This document shows, one piece after another, positions 14,860 through 21,479 of a DNA stretch of 24,188 nucleotides (the stretch's first letter is position 1; each line of letters starts with the position of its first letter). The notes under the pieces are model-generated. The model searched no databases, was not told the DNA's origin, and was given only the letters and a program-made list of their open reading frames with translations. Origin of the DNA: CAZUGH01 sp964619785 (lineage in GTDB: Bacteria; Bacillota; Clostridia; Lachnospirales; Lachnospiraceae). The position numbers and the translations under genes were made by a program. The stretch spans positions 1-24,188 of the forward strand of contig CAZUGH010000023.1 in NCBI GenBank assembly GCA_964619785.1. The letters are read 5' to 3'.

Positions 14860-15084
14860 ATGTGTGAATTAGTTGAAAACTACGCAAAAGAAGTGGCGAA
14901 GGAAGCAGCGAAGGAAGCAGCAAAGGAAGCAGCGAAGAGGGAATCTCAGGAGACTGCCAAGAAGTTGTTTTCAAATGGAGTAAAATTCTATATTGTTTCG
15001 GAGTCTGTCTCTGCCTTGAGGGAGCAGGAATTAAGAGAGATCGAAGAACAAGTAAAAAACGAATCGAGTTCATCAAGCATGTAA
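14860..15084 (+). CDS. Small EAAK-repeat protein resembling the C-terminus of Rpn-family nucleases
   Basis: If started at ATG 14860 (AAAGG at 14845-14849), this is a 74-residue protein. A GTG at 14791, behind AAGGGG, would add 23 residues. It reads MCELVENYAKEVAKEAAK with the EAAK unit repeated, then KLFSNGVKFYIVSESVSALREQELREIEEQVKN. The MCE start, the long charged helix and the NGVxxxIVxxS ending resemble the tails of Rpn/PD-(D/E)XK transposase-like proteins of clostridia, but the nuclease domain is absent. It may be a decayed remnant or a free-standing small helical protein. It ends within a hairpin (15081-15103). Confidence 0.55.
   Translation: MCELVENYAKEVAKEAAKEAAKEAAKRESQETAKKLFSNGVKFYIVSESVSALREQELREIEEQVKNESSSSSM
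14887..14934 (+). repeat. Four 12-nt tandem units encoding (E-x-A-K)4
   Basis: Three near-identical units of AAGGAAGCAGCG lie at 14899-14910, 14911-14922 (last base A) and 14923-14934. A degenerate unit at 14887-14898 precedes them. They encode a helical EAAK repeat in frame, so copy number can vary without a frameshift. Confidence 0.8.
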
Positions 15085-15103
15085 AGAAACGAAATTTCTT
15101 TAC
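15081..15103 (+). terminator. AT-rich hairpin at the end of the EAAK-repeat gene
   Basis: GTAAAGAAA (15081-15089) and TTTCTTTAC (15095-15103) form a perfect 9-bp stem with a 5-nt loop that includes the stop codon. There is no real T tract after it, so termination is probably weak. Confidence 0.4.
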
Positions 15104-15127
15104 TTATAAGGTGAAAAATGTTAAAAT
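15099..15127 (+). promoter_or_regulatory. Candidate degV promoter
   Basis: TTTACT (15099-15104), a 17-nt spacer and TAAAAT (15122-15127), preceded by the TGn extension at 15119-15121. The -10 lies inside the left arm of an inverted repeat. Confidence 0.5.
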
Positions 15128-15151
15128 GTTTATTTAACAACAACATTTTAA
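15121..15151. promoter_or_regulatory. 10-bp inverted repeat over the degV -10 and start region
   Basis: TTAAAATGTT (15121-15130) and AACATTTTAA (15142-15151) are perfect arms with an 11-nt centre. The right arm ends just before GGAGG of the degV ribosome site. It fits a repressor operator. As RNA only the right arm would be fully transcribed from the predicted start, which argues against an RNA hairpin. Confidence 0.5.
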
Positions 15152-15163
15152 TGGAGGTAAACT

Positions 15164-16036
15164 GTGAGCAAAATTGCAATTGTAACAGATAGTAACAGCG
15201 GTATAACACAGAATCAAGCAAAAGAGCTTGGTGTGACTGTTATTCCGATGCCGTTTATGTTTGGCGATATCACTTATTATGAAGATATAAATATGACAGT
15301 AGATGACTTTTTTGTAGAATTAGAAAAGGATACGGAGATACATACATCTCAACCAGATCCCGAAACTACAATGACTGTGTGGAAGGAATTACTTAAGTCG
15401 CATGATGAGGTTATATATATTCCGATGTCAAGTGGACTTAGTAGCTCATGTGCAACAGCGCATGTTCTTTCACAGAAGGACGAGTTTGATGGCAAGGTTT
15501 TTGTTGTCGACAACCAACGAATTTCGGTTACGCAGAGACAGTCTGTGTTAGATGCTAAGCAGATGGCTGATCAAGGAATGAGTGGTGCAGATATTAAGCA
15601 GAGACTTCTAGATGAAAAATTTGAATCTAGTATTTATATTATGGTTGATACGCTGAAGTATTTGAAGAAGGGTGGAAGAATTACTCCCGCTGCTGCAGCG
15701 ATTGGTACGATTCTGAAGATAAAACCGGTATTACAGATTCAAGGCGAGAAGTTGGATGCATTTGCTAAAGTGAAGACTTTGAAGCAGGCGAAGACTACGA
15801 TGATACGTGCGATTCGCAAGGATATGGAGACTCGTTTTGGCGGCGTGGACAAAGATCGAATTTGGCTTGAGATTGCGCATACGAAGAATGAAGAAGAGGC
15901 AGAGTTGTTTAAGCAGGAACTTTTAGAAGAGTTCCCAGGATTTGATATTCATATGGATCCATTGTCTTTGAGTGTTTCTTGCCATATTGGACCAGGTTCA
16001 CTTGCTGTTGCTTGTTCAAAAAAAATAGAAATCTAG
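15164..16036 (+). CDS. DegV family fatty-acid-binding protein
   Basis: DegV/FakB proteins bind a fatty acid and, with a FakA-type kinase, present it for phosphorylation into phospholipid synthesis. The 290-residue protein shows the family marks: VTDSNSGI at the N-terminus, the HTSQPDPE segment, PMSSGLSSSCATA, VDTLKYLKKGGRI and KPVLQIQGEKL, with a C-terminal SCHIGPGSLAVA. The start is GTG 15164 with GGAGG at 15153-15157. No FakA gene is next to it. The gene appears to be a single transcription unit with its own promoter palindrome and terminator, so regulation by lipid or redox state is possible but not shown. Confidence 0.94.
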   Translation: MSKIAIVTDSNSGITQNQAKELGVTVIPMPFMFGDITYYEDINMTVDDFFVELEKDTEIHTSQPDPETTMTVWKELLKSHDEVIYIPMSSGLSSSCATAHVLSQKDEFDGKVFVVDNQRISVTQRQSVLDAKQMADQGMSGADIKQRLLDEKFESSIYIMVDTLKYLKKGGRITPAAAAIGTILKIKPVLQIQGEKLDAFAKVKTLKQAKTTMIRAIRKDMETRFGGVDKDRIWLEIAHTKNEEEAELFKQELLEEFPGFDIHMDPLSLSVSCHIGPGSLAVACSKKIEI

Positions 16037-16045
16037 ACAATAAAA

Positions 16046-16073
16046 ATTCTCACTATTTTGGTGAGGATTTTTT
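16046..16073 (+). terminator. Rho-independent terminator after degV
   Basis: ATTCTCAC (16046-16053) pairs with GTGAGGAT (16061-16068), with one G-T, around a 7-nt loop. T tract to 16073. Confidence 0.85.
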
Positions 16074-16090
16074 CTTTATCTTGAAATTTA

Positions 16091-16099
16091 TGGTATAAT
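16091..16099 (+). promoter_or_regulatory. Extended -10 promoter of the EAL-domain gene
   Basis: TGGTATAAT at 16091-16099 is a consensus extended -10. The start codon at 16160 is about 60 nt downstream. No clear -35. Confidence 0.6.
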
Positions 16100-16159
16100 A
16101 GTATCAGATAATATGGTATGAAACGTGAATGATGATGGAGATAGAGGTGAGATAACGGG

Positions 16160-16184
16160 ATGAATAAATCTACAATACTAATCG
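16160..16184 (+). CDS. N-terminal end of the EAL-domain gene, cut by the assembly gap
   Basis: ATG at 16160 opens a frame (MNKSTILI) that runs into the N block. A beta-strand such as STILI right after the start is typical of response-regulator receiver domains (ILIVDD), but only eight residues are visible. Together with the EAL domain beyond the gap, one long receiver/GGDEF/EAL-type protein is likely. The link is inferred. Confidence 0.4.
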
Positions 16185-16284
16185 NNNNNNNNNNNNNNNN
16201 NNNNNNNNNNNNNNNNNNNNNNNNNNNNNNNNNNNNNNNNNNNNNNNNNNNNNNNNNNNNNNNNNNNNNNNNNNNNNNNNNNNN
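16185..16284. other. Assembly gap (100 N)
   Basis: Exactly 100 undetermined bases, the conventional placeholder for a scaffold gap of unknown size. Real missing sequence may be longer, probably several hundred bases to over 1 kb if it holds the rest of a receiver/GGDEF/EAL gene. Confidence 0.95.
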
Positions 16285-16686
16285 CCAAAGTATCTACAGC
16301 TAGAACTAACGGAGAGTGCCTACATTGACAATCCTGAATTTATGGATAATACAATTAAGCAGTTACATGGAGCTGGATTTGTTGTCTTAATGGATGACTT
16401 TGGAAGTGGGTATTCATCATTAAATACACTTAAGGATATATCGGTAGATATATTGAAAATTGACATGAAATTTTTATCTGCAGATGAGGCTAATGTGAAA
16501 AGTAAGAAGATTCTTGCTTCCGTAATTACAATGGCTCAGTGGATAGGAATTCCAGTTATTACAGAAGGTGTTGAGACAGAAGAGCAATATGAGTTTTTGA
16601 AGAAGCTTGGATGTGAGTATATTCAAGGATATTATTTCGCAAAACCGATGGCACCACTTGATTATCAGGACTTAATTACACATTAA
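16285..16686 (+). CDS. EAL-domain c-di-GMP phosphodiesterase, C-terminal part
   Basis: The frame open from the edge of the gap encodes 133 residues of the C-terminal half of an EAL domain. It contains LELTES, MDDFGSGYSS (the metal-binding DDFG), LKIDMKFL (conserved Lys), VITEGVETEEQ (conserved Glu) and IQGYYFAKPM. EAL enzymes hydrolyse c-di-GMP to pGpG. The first part of the domain, with the EAL signature, is in the gap. All visible catalytic residues are present, so activity is likely. It ends at 16686 in front of a strong terminator. Upstream domains cannot be known from this assembly. Confidence 0.92.
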   Translation, partial: PKYLQLELTESAYIDNPEFMDNTIKQLHGAGFVVLMDDFGSGYSSLNTLKDISVDILKIDMKFLSADEANVKSKKILASVITMAQWIGIPVITEGVETEEQYEFLKKLGCEYIQGYYFAKPMAPLDYQDLITH

Positions 16687-16692
16687 GATACA

Positions 16693-16725
16693 AAAATGGC
16701 GTAACCGTTAGGGTTACGCCATTTT
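16693..16725. terminator. Bidirectional terminator between the EAL gene and the minus-strand genes
   Basis: Arms at 16693-16706 (AAAATGGCGTAACC) and 16712-16725 are perfectly complementary over 14 bp with a 5-nt loop. A-rich and T-rich ends make it able to work in both directions for the convergent genes. Confidence 0.88.
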
Positions 16726-16737
16726 GCGAAAGAAGGT

Positions 16738-16756
16738 GATAAGACTAAGTCTTATC
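16738..16756. other. 9-bp palindrome downstream of the small acidic membrane protein gene
   Basis: GATAAGACT and AGTCTTATC flank a single base. It lies between the bidirectional terminator and the minus-strand stop codon. A secondary terminator hairpin or protein site is possible. No T tract. Confidence 0.35.
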
Positions 16757-16778
16757 GATACAAATGAGAAAAACGAAA

Positions 16779-17060
16779 TTATTCGTCAGTGTTCTTTGTT
16801 CCTTTTTCAATATCATCATCTTCGTCATCAAAATCAAAATCATCATCTAATTCATCATAGTCAAAATCACCATCAAAATCATCTAAGTAACTTGGACCAA
16901 AGTAACGGTATACTGCATAAGCAATAGCGGCTACAGAAGCAATAGCACCAATGACAGCTAATACCAAAACAATACGACTCTTTCTTTCTTCTTCCACCTT
17001 GTTCTTGTGGATTAATTCACTTAACTTTGCATTATTTAATAAATCATCAATTCTAGACAT
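16779..17060 (-). CDS. Small single-pass membrane protein with an acidic Asp-rich tail
   Basis: This 93-residue protein (MSRIDDLLNNAKLSELIHKN...) has a basic, helical N-terminal part, one transmembrane helix (IVLVLAVIGAIASVAAIAYAVY, shown as RIVLVLAVIGA then IAYAVY) and a tail of about 35 residues dominated by Asp and Glu. It resembles small clostridial proteins annotated as DUF4366-type, though I could not verify this. The first in-frame ATG (17069) overlaps the AAAGGA, so the ATG at 17060 is chosen. An extended -10 lies upstream. No function is known. The acidic tail would be on the outer face if the N-terminus is inside. Confidence 0.75.
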   Translation of the reverse strand: MSRIDDLLNNAKLSELIHKNKVEEERKSRIVLVLAVIGAIASVAAIAYAVYRYFGPSYLDDFDGDFDYDELDDDFDFDDEDDDIEKGTKNTDE

Positions 17061-17092
17061 ATGAACCATCCTTTCACACTTTATTTGATATT

Positions 17093-17101
17093 ATTATAAC
17101 A
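17093..17101 (-). promoter_or_regulatory. Extended -10 promoter for the acidic membrane protein gene
   Basis: On the minus strand, TGTTATAAT is read from 17101 to 17093. No strong -35. It lets the gene be expressed apart from pcrA, after which no terminator is visible. Confidence 0.5.
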
Positions 17102-17134
17102 CTTTCAAGATAAATATACTACACATTTTTCGGG

Positions 17135-19462
17135 TTATTCTTTAACTTTTTTTAGTTTTGCAAAAGAGGAACGTAGCTTGCGCTCTCCAAATTTATCAAA
17201 ATGTATCATTACTTCATAATCTTTATCAAGTTTCGTGATTGATTCAACTACACCAGAGCCAAATTTTAAGTGAGAAACCGTATCACCAACATCGTAATTT
17301 GGTTTCTCAGATCCCATATTACTAGTAGCATTTGTTGCTCCTTTTCGAATATAAGGATTGCTAGCAAAAGGATTGCGCTTATTCTCTGTATCGTAGACTG
17401 ACGCTTTTGAACTAGGTCGGTAGGTAGAACCGCCTTGTAATCCATGCATTGTCTTCATACCACCACCAGAAGAAGAGCCAAATTGGAAAGAAGAATGTTT
17501 CTTCTCGACAGGAGCAGCATCTTGTGTCAGTAGATGACGAGGTATTTCAGTAATAAATCGAGAAGGACGATTGACATTTGTCTCACCATTACGCATACGC
17601 ATCTGCGCACTCGTTAGTGTAAGCTTCTTCATGGCACGTGTAATACCAACATAACAGAGACGTCGTTCTTCTTCAATCTCGGCATCATCATCTGAGAAGA
17701 TAGCCATACCACCAGGGAATACATTTTCCTCCATACCACACATATATACATATGGAAATTCAAGCCCTTTCGCACTATGTAGTGTCATAAGTAAGACCTG
17801 TTCTGCATTTTCATCAACGGTATCAATGTCAGCAACAAGGGCAATTTCTTCTAACAAACCAAGTAGAGTAGCCGGTTCTTCAACACAAGATTCCTCGTAT
17901 TGAACAATCTTGTTAATCAGTTCTTGGATGTTCTCGATACGAGCCTGGGACTCCTCGGTATTTTCCTCTTCAAGTAGGCGTACATAACCGGTTTGATGAA
18001 TGATGTCATCAATCAACTGCTTTAAGGAATAGGATGGGTCTAGGAGGGAATTCTTCAGATGCTCAATGATACTAACAAACTGAATAATCTTTGATGCGGC
18101 GCGACCACAACCATCGATGTAATCAATACTTCGCAGTGCATCGTAGAAACTTAGTCCATGTTCAATGGAGTAGGTCGTGATACGGTCAATGGTAGTGAGA
18201 CCAATTCCGCGTTTTGGTACATTGATAATACGACGAATCGCTAAGTCATCATTGCTGTTATTCACAGCCTTGAGATAAGCGAGTAAGTCTTTGATTTCTC
18301 TTCTAGAATAGAAGTTTATCGCACCAACAATACGATATGGGATTCCCTGAAGAATAAATTTTTCTTCGAAAACACGAGATTGTGCATTTGTTCGGTATAA
18401 AATAGCAAAATCATCATAGGTCAAATTCTCTTCTGTTCGACGTCTGCGAATATCACTTACGATACCAGAAGCTTCCTCGTATTCATTCATAAACTGAGCA
18501 TAGGAGAGTGGCTCGCCATCTTCAGCATCTGTCCATAGAGCCTTCTCTTTACGCATCGTGTTGTGCTTAATAACTTCATTAGCTGCTTTCAGGATGTTGC
18601 CCGTAGAACGATAGTTTTGTTCAAGGCGAATCACCTTAGCATCAGGAAAAACTTTCTCGAAATTCAATATATTGTAAATGTTGGCACCACGAAATTTGTA
18701 AATTGACTGGTCATCATCACCAACAACACAGAGATTGCGGCTCCCTTGAGCTAAGAGGCTAAGAAGCATAAACTGAGCTGTGTTAGTATCCTGGTACTCA
18801 TCAACTAGAATATATTGAAATCTACGTTGATAATTATCTAAAACATCAGGATTGGTTTGGAAGAGTTCAACTGTCTTCATGATTAAGTCATCAAAATCTA
18901 GTGCATTATTACTTTTGAGACGTTTCTGATATTCATGATAGACTTTCGCATACATATCCTTGCCATATTCCTTGGTCATCTCAGCTTCGAACATAGCTGG
19001 CGTCTTCAGCTCATCTTTGGCTGAAGAAATGGCACTCATAAACGAGCGTTCTTTAAACTTCTTCGAATCGATATTGAGATACTTAAGGATATCCTTTACC
19101 AATGTTTTCTGGTCTTCACTATCATAAATGGTGAAACTACTTGTATAACCTAAACGCTCTATATTGCGGCGAAGAATTCGTACACAAGTAGAGTGAAATG
19201 TGCTGACCCAGATGCTTTCGGAGCCATAGGTTACACTTTGATCAACACGATCACGCATTTCCTTAGCAGCCTTGTTCGTAAAAGTAAGAGCGAGAATATT
19301 GTATGGATTGACTCCATATTCTTCAATTAAGTAAGCAATACGATTGGTTAAAACTCTGGTTTTTCCTGAACCAGCACCTGCTAGTATCAGTAAAGGACCA
19401 TCTTTATGTAGGACAGCTTCTTGCTGCATTGGATTTAGATTATCTAGTTCTATGTGACTCAT
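17135..19462 (-). CDS. pcrA: ATP-dependent DNA helicase PcrA/UvrD
   Basis: PcrA is a superfamily 1A 3'-5' helicase acting in excision repair, removal of RecA and transcription-coupled events. The 775-residue protein has the full motif set: a Q-motif (LNPMQQEAV), Walker A AGAGSGKT near 28-35, TFTNKAAKEM, DEYQDTN, GDDDQSIYKFRGA, LEQNYRS, LMTLHSAKGLEF, and CYVGITRA. The C-terminal region after about 660 ends in the Tudor-like element (VGDTVSHLKFGSGVV...) known to contact RNA polymerase in PcrA. GGGAGG precedes the ATG. Length and motifs are normal. It is transcribed away from the PHP gene. Confidence 0.97.
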   Translation of the reverse strand: MSHIELDNLNPMQQEAVLHKDGPLLILAGAGSGKTRVLTNRIAYLIEEYGVNPYNILALTFTNKAAKEMRDRVDQSVTYGSESIWVSTFHSTCVRILRRNIERLGYTSSFTIYDSEDQKTLVKDILKYLNIDSKKFKERSFMSAISSAKDELKTPAMFEAEMTKEYGKDMYAKVYHEYQKRLKSNNALDFDDLIMKTVELFQTNPDVLDNYQRRFQYILVDEYQDTNTAQFMLLSLLAQGSRNLCVVGDDDQSIYKFRGANIYNILNFEKVFPDAKVIRLEQNYRSTGNILKAANEVIKHNTMRKEKALWTDAEDGEPLSYAQFMNEYEEASGIVSDIRRRRTEENLTYDDFAILYRTNAQSRVFEEKFILQGIPYRIVGAINFYSRREIKDLLAYLKAVNNSNDDLAIRRIINVPKRGIGLTTIDRITTYSIEHGLSFYDALRSIDYIDGCGRAASKIIQFVSIIEHLKNSLLDPSYSLKQLIDDIIHQTGYVRLLEEENTEESQARIENIQELINKIVQYEESCVEEPATLLGLLEEIALVADIDTVDENAEQVLLMTLHSAKGLEFPYVYMCGMEENVFPGGMAIFSDDDAEIEEERRLCYVGITRAMKKLTLTSAQMRMRNGETNVNRPSRFITEIPRHLLTQDAAPVEKKHSSFQFGSSSGGGMKTMHGLQGGSTYRPSSKASVYDTENKRNPFASNPYIRKGATNATSNMGSEKPNYDVGDTVSHLKFGSGVVESITKLDKDYEVMIHFDKFGERKLRSSFAKLKKVKE

Positions 19463-19501
19463 TTATTTCCTCCCAAAATTGATTTTGCAAACATATGTTT
19501 C

Positions 19502-19530
19502 ATTATAGCATTGCAAGAATGGTTTGTAAA
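19502..19530 (-). promoter_or_regulatory. pcrA promoter
   Basis: On the minus strand: TTTACA (19530-19525), 17 nt, TATAAT (19507-19502) with an upstream TG extension. Its -35 overlaps the -35 of the divergent PHP gene promoter. Confidence 0.8.
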
Positions 19531-19552
19531 TCATGAAAAAGAAGAGTATAAT
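19524..19552 (+). promoter_or_regulatory. Promoter of the PHP phosphoesterase gene
   Basis: TTGTAA (19524-19529), 17-nt spacer, TATAAT (19547-19552). It shares five bases with the -35 of the pcrA promoter on the opposite strand. Confidence 0.7.
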
Positions 19553-19622
19553 CTTACAAGGAACTTTGGGTAGTACATAGAATATATTTTACACATTATA
19601 ATTGCTTAGAAATGAGGTACTT

Positions 19623-20348
19623 ATGAAATTTGTTTTAGATACACATACGCATACTTATGCAAGTGGTCATGCGTACAATACGATGAATGAGATGGCGAAA
19701 GCTGCGAGTGATATGGGACTTCAACTGTTAGGAATTACGGATCATGCACCACAGATGCCAGGTTCTTGTACTCATATGCATTTTATGAATTTAAGAGCCT
19801 GCCCGAGAGAAAAGTATGGAATTCGCTTACTTCTTGGGGTGGAATTGAACATCTTAGATTATGAAGGTCATGTGGATTTACCAACGAAGATACTCGAAGA
19901 GATGGATTTAGTTATTGCAAGTATACATCCGCCTTGTTTTGAAGGTGGCTCAAAAGAGGAAAATACACGCGCCTACCTAAACGTCATGGACAATCCATAT
20001 ATTGATGTGATTGGACATCCAGATGATGGACGTTTTCCGATTGATTATGAAGCGCTTGTTGCAAAGGCAAGTGAGAAACACATTATGCTTGAACTTAACA
20101 ACTCGTCTCTGTTACCTGGAAGTTTTCGACCTGGTGCGAGGGAAAATTATGAGAAGATGTTGAAATTATGCAAGGAAAATAGAGTGCCAATACTTCTTAG
20201 TAGTGATGCACATGTGGAAGAGAAGATTGGACATTTTGAAGAAGCAGAGAAACTTTTGGATGAACTAGATTTCCCAGAAGAATATATCGCAAATTGTTCA
20301 CTTAGAAATTTTGAAAAATTCCTAGACGAAAGAAGAAGAACATGTTAG
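19623..20348 (+). CDS. PHP-domain phosphoesterase (YcdX-like)
   Basis: This 241-residue protein matches the compact PHP family of trinuclear-metal phosphatases, of which YcdX is the E. coli example. Motifs in order: DTHTHTYASGHA, ITDHAP, GVELNILDYEG, IASIHPP, VIGHPDDGRFPID, LELNNSSL and LSSDAHV. The His and Asp residues supply the metal ligands. The ATG at 19623 has a GAGG just upstream. An earlier in-frame start at 19602 has no better site. The natural substrate is not known for this group; HisB-type histidinol phosphatase is less likely without his genes. It is followed by a YerC-like gene 53 nt downstream and may share a transcript. Confidence 0.92.
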   Translation: MKFVLDTHTHTYASGHAYNTMNEMAKAASDMGLQLLGITDHAPQMPGSCTHMHFMNLRACPREKYGIRLLLGVELNILDYEGHVDLPTKILEEMDLVIASIHPPCFEGGSKEENTRAYLNVMDNPYIDVIGHPDDGRFPIDYEALVAKASEKHIMLELNNSSLLPGSFRPGARENYEKMLKLCKENRVPILLSSDAHVEEKIGHFEEAEKLLDELDFPEEYIANCSLRNFEKFLDERRRTC

Positions 20349-20401
20349 AATGAAATTGTTTCTCGCATTAAAGTGATAAATTGCCAGGAGGTGACTGCCA
20401 G

Positions 20402-20680
20402 ATGAATTTTCAATCAGAATCGATGGACTTTTTATTTGAGGCGATATTGACATTGAAGACAAAGAATGAATGTTATCAATTCTTCGAGGATTTATGTACA
20501 GTGAAAGAACTTCAGTCGATGGCCCAGAGAATGGAAGTTGCCAAGATGCTTCGCAAGAGGAAGACCTATGCTGAGATTGCTAAGAAGACGGGTGCTTCAA
20601 CTGTTACAATCAGCAGAGTGAATCGAATATTAAATTATGGGAATGATAGTTTGAGTCAGGCCCTAGATGATATCTTATAA
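20402..20680 (+). CDS. TrpR-like YerC/YecD family protein
   Basis: This 92-residue all-helical protein has the Trp-repressor-like DNA-binding fold of the YerC/YecD family. The segment AILTLKTKNECYQFFEDLCTVKEL is followed by the helix-turn-helix around MAQRMEVAKMLRKR, TYAEIAKKTGASTVTISRVNRIL. The start ATG 20402 has an excellent AGGAGGTGA at 20386-20394. The target genes are unknown. It ends just before a hairpin shared with a convergent gene. Confidence 0.93.
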   Translation: MNFQSESMDFLFEAILTLKTKNECYQFFEDLCTVKELQSMAQRMEVAKMLRKRKTYAEIAKKTGASTVTISRVNRILNYGNDSLSQALDDIL

Positions 20681-20686
20681 AGACAA

Positions 20687-20716
20687 AAGGACATCGGCTA
20701 TTTAGTCGGTGTCCTT
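20687..20716. terminator. Bidirectional terminator between the YerC-like and DUF1836 genes
   Basis: AAGGACATCGGCT (20687-20699) and AGTCGGTGTCCTT (20704-20716) pair over 13 bp with two G-T pairs and a 4-nt loop. The T-rich end is better on the minus side. The stem contains the stop codon of the DUF1836 gene (20702-20704). Confidence 0.8.
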
Positions 20717-21316
20717 CTCTTTGAATTCTTGTAGGGTGGTATCTACCATTCGTTCAATCAATGATTTCTTCATATAAACATCATAACTCAACATACACAT
20801 GAAAGCGAACTGAGATAGATAGTCACGTTCCTTTTCATCTGTAATCTCAGGAAATACTGTCTTAGAATCTTTAAATCGCTTTACAATATCTTTCGTTACA
20901 TATTCACTATGCTTCTCCTCTAATTGGAAGATGCGTAAGTAAATATCTTCTAGAGATAGGTCTCCTTTGTCTCCGTAAAACATGTCTGAAAGTGGTTTGA
21001 TAATCGTCTGAATATCACTGATAGTCATCATATTTTTCAGATAGTAGATAAAGATAAGAAGGTAAATATGCTCCTTCGTGTACTTCTTCTTGACGGGTGG
21101 AGGAAGAAGATCGTTCTTCGTGTAGTTATTAATCATTGTTTTAGTTAGAATCTTATCGTCCTCAGAACGCTTGGAGTCAGCCAAATTGGCGTCCATGAAG
21201 GTCGTGATCTGATCCATATATAGGTCAATGCCAGGGATATCATCTGGATCAATATAATCAATGGAGCCAAGCTTGCGAATGATGTCAAAAATCCCACTGT
21301 TGGATTGGTTCTTCAT
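20702..21316 (-). CDS. DUF1836 domain protein, MerR-like putative regulator
   Basis: This 204-residue protein has the DUF1836 signature: LYMDQITTFMDANL, KTMINNYTKNDLLPPPVKKKYTKEHI and IYYLKNMMTISDIQTI. The second segment resembles the recognition part of a MerR-type winged helix. Members are common in Firmicutes and of unknown role. The start has AAAGGATG 5 nt upstream. A perfect promoter with a palindrome in its spacer precedes it, which suggests self-repression. It is divergent from rlmD. Confidence 0.88.
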   Translation of the reverse strand: MKNQSNSGIFDIIRKLGSIDYIDPDDIPGIDLYMDQITTFMDANLADSKRSEDDKILTKTMINNYTKNDLLPPPVKKKYTKEHIYLLIFIYYLKNMMTISDIQTIIKPLSDMFYGDKGDLSLEDIYLRIFQLEEKHSEYVTKDIVKRFKDSKTVFPEITDEKERDYLSQFAFMCMLSYDVYMKKSLIERMVDTTLQEFKEKDTD

Positions 21317-21348
21317 GTAGTCATCCTTTCAGTCGCTTGAATAACTAT

Positions 21349-21377
21349 ATTATATAGTATTCTATACTATGTGACAA
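21349..21377 (-). promoter_or_regulatory. Promoter of the DUF1836 gene
   Basis: On the minus strand: TTGTCA (21377-21372), 17 nt, TATAAT (21354-21349). The spacer is almost filled by an inverted repeat. Confidence 0.82.
21354..21370. promoter_or_regulatory. Palindrome between -35 and -10 of the DUF1836 promoter
   Basis: ATAGTAT (21354-21360) and ATACTAT (21364-21370) are perfect 7-bp arms with a 3-nt centre. The location in the spacer is typical of MerR-family sites and of simple repressor operators. Confidence 0.6.
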
Positions 21378-21418
21378 GTCTTTTCCTTTCGATTATCGTG
21401 TAGAATCATGGCAAATTC

Positions 21419-21447
21419 TTGTGTTTTCCCATAAAAAAAGATATAAT
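21419..21447 (+). promoter_or_regulatory. rlmD promoter
   Basis: TTGTGT (21419-21424), 17 nt, TATAAT (21442-21447), about 33 nt before the start codon. Confidence 0.7.
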
Positions 21448-21479
21448 AAACTAACTATGCTATGGAATGGAGATTTAGA

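Noticed and set aside
14887..14934. CRISPR-like or regulatory repeat array
   Set aside because: The 12-nt units have no spacers and are in frame with a coding helix.
14798..15076. Minus-strand frame rich in Leu, Ser and Pro opposite the EAAK repeats
   Set aside because: It is a shadow of the repetitive plus-strand gene; there is no ribosome site and no known family.
16185..16284. A genuine break (pseudogene) in the EAL gene
   Set aside because: The interruption is 100 undetermined bases, a sequencing or assembly gap; no evidence of a mutation.
16724..16927. Plus-strand frame rich in His and Gln (HHLRHQNQNHH...)
   Set aside because: It is the antisense of the Asp-rich tail of the minus-strand membrane protein gene; its composition comes from the GAT/GAA codons there.
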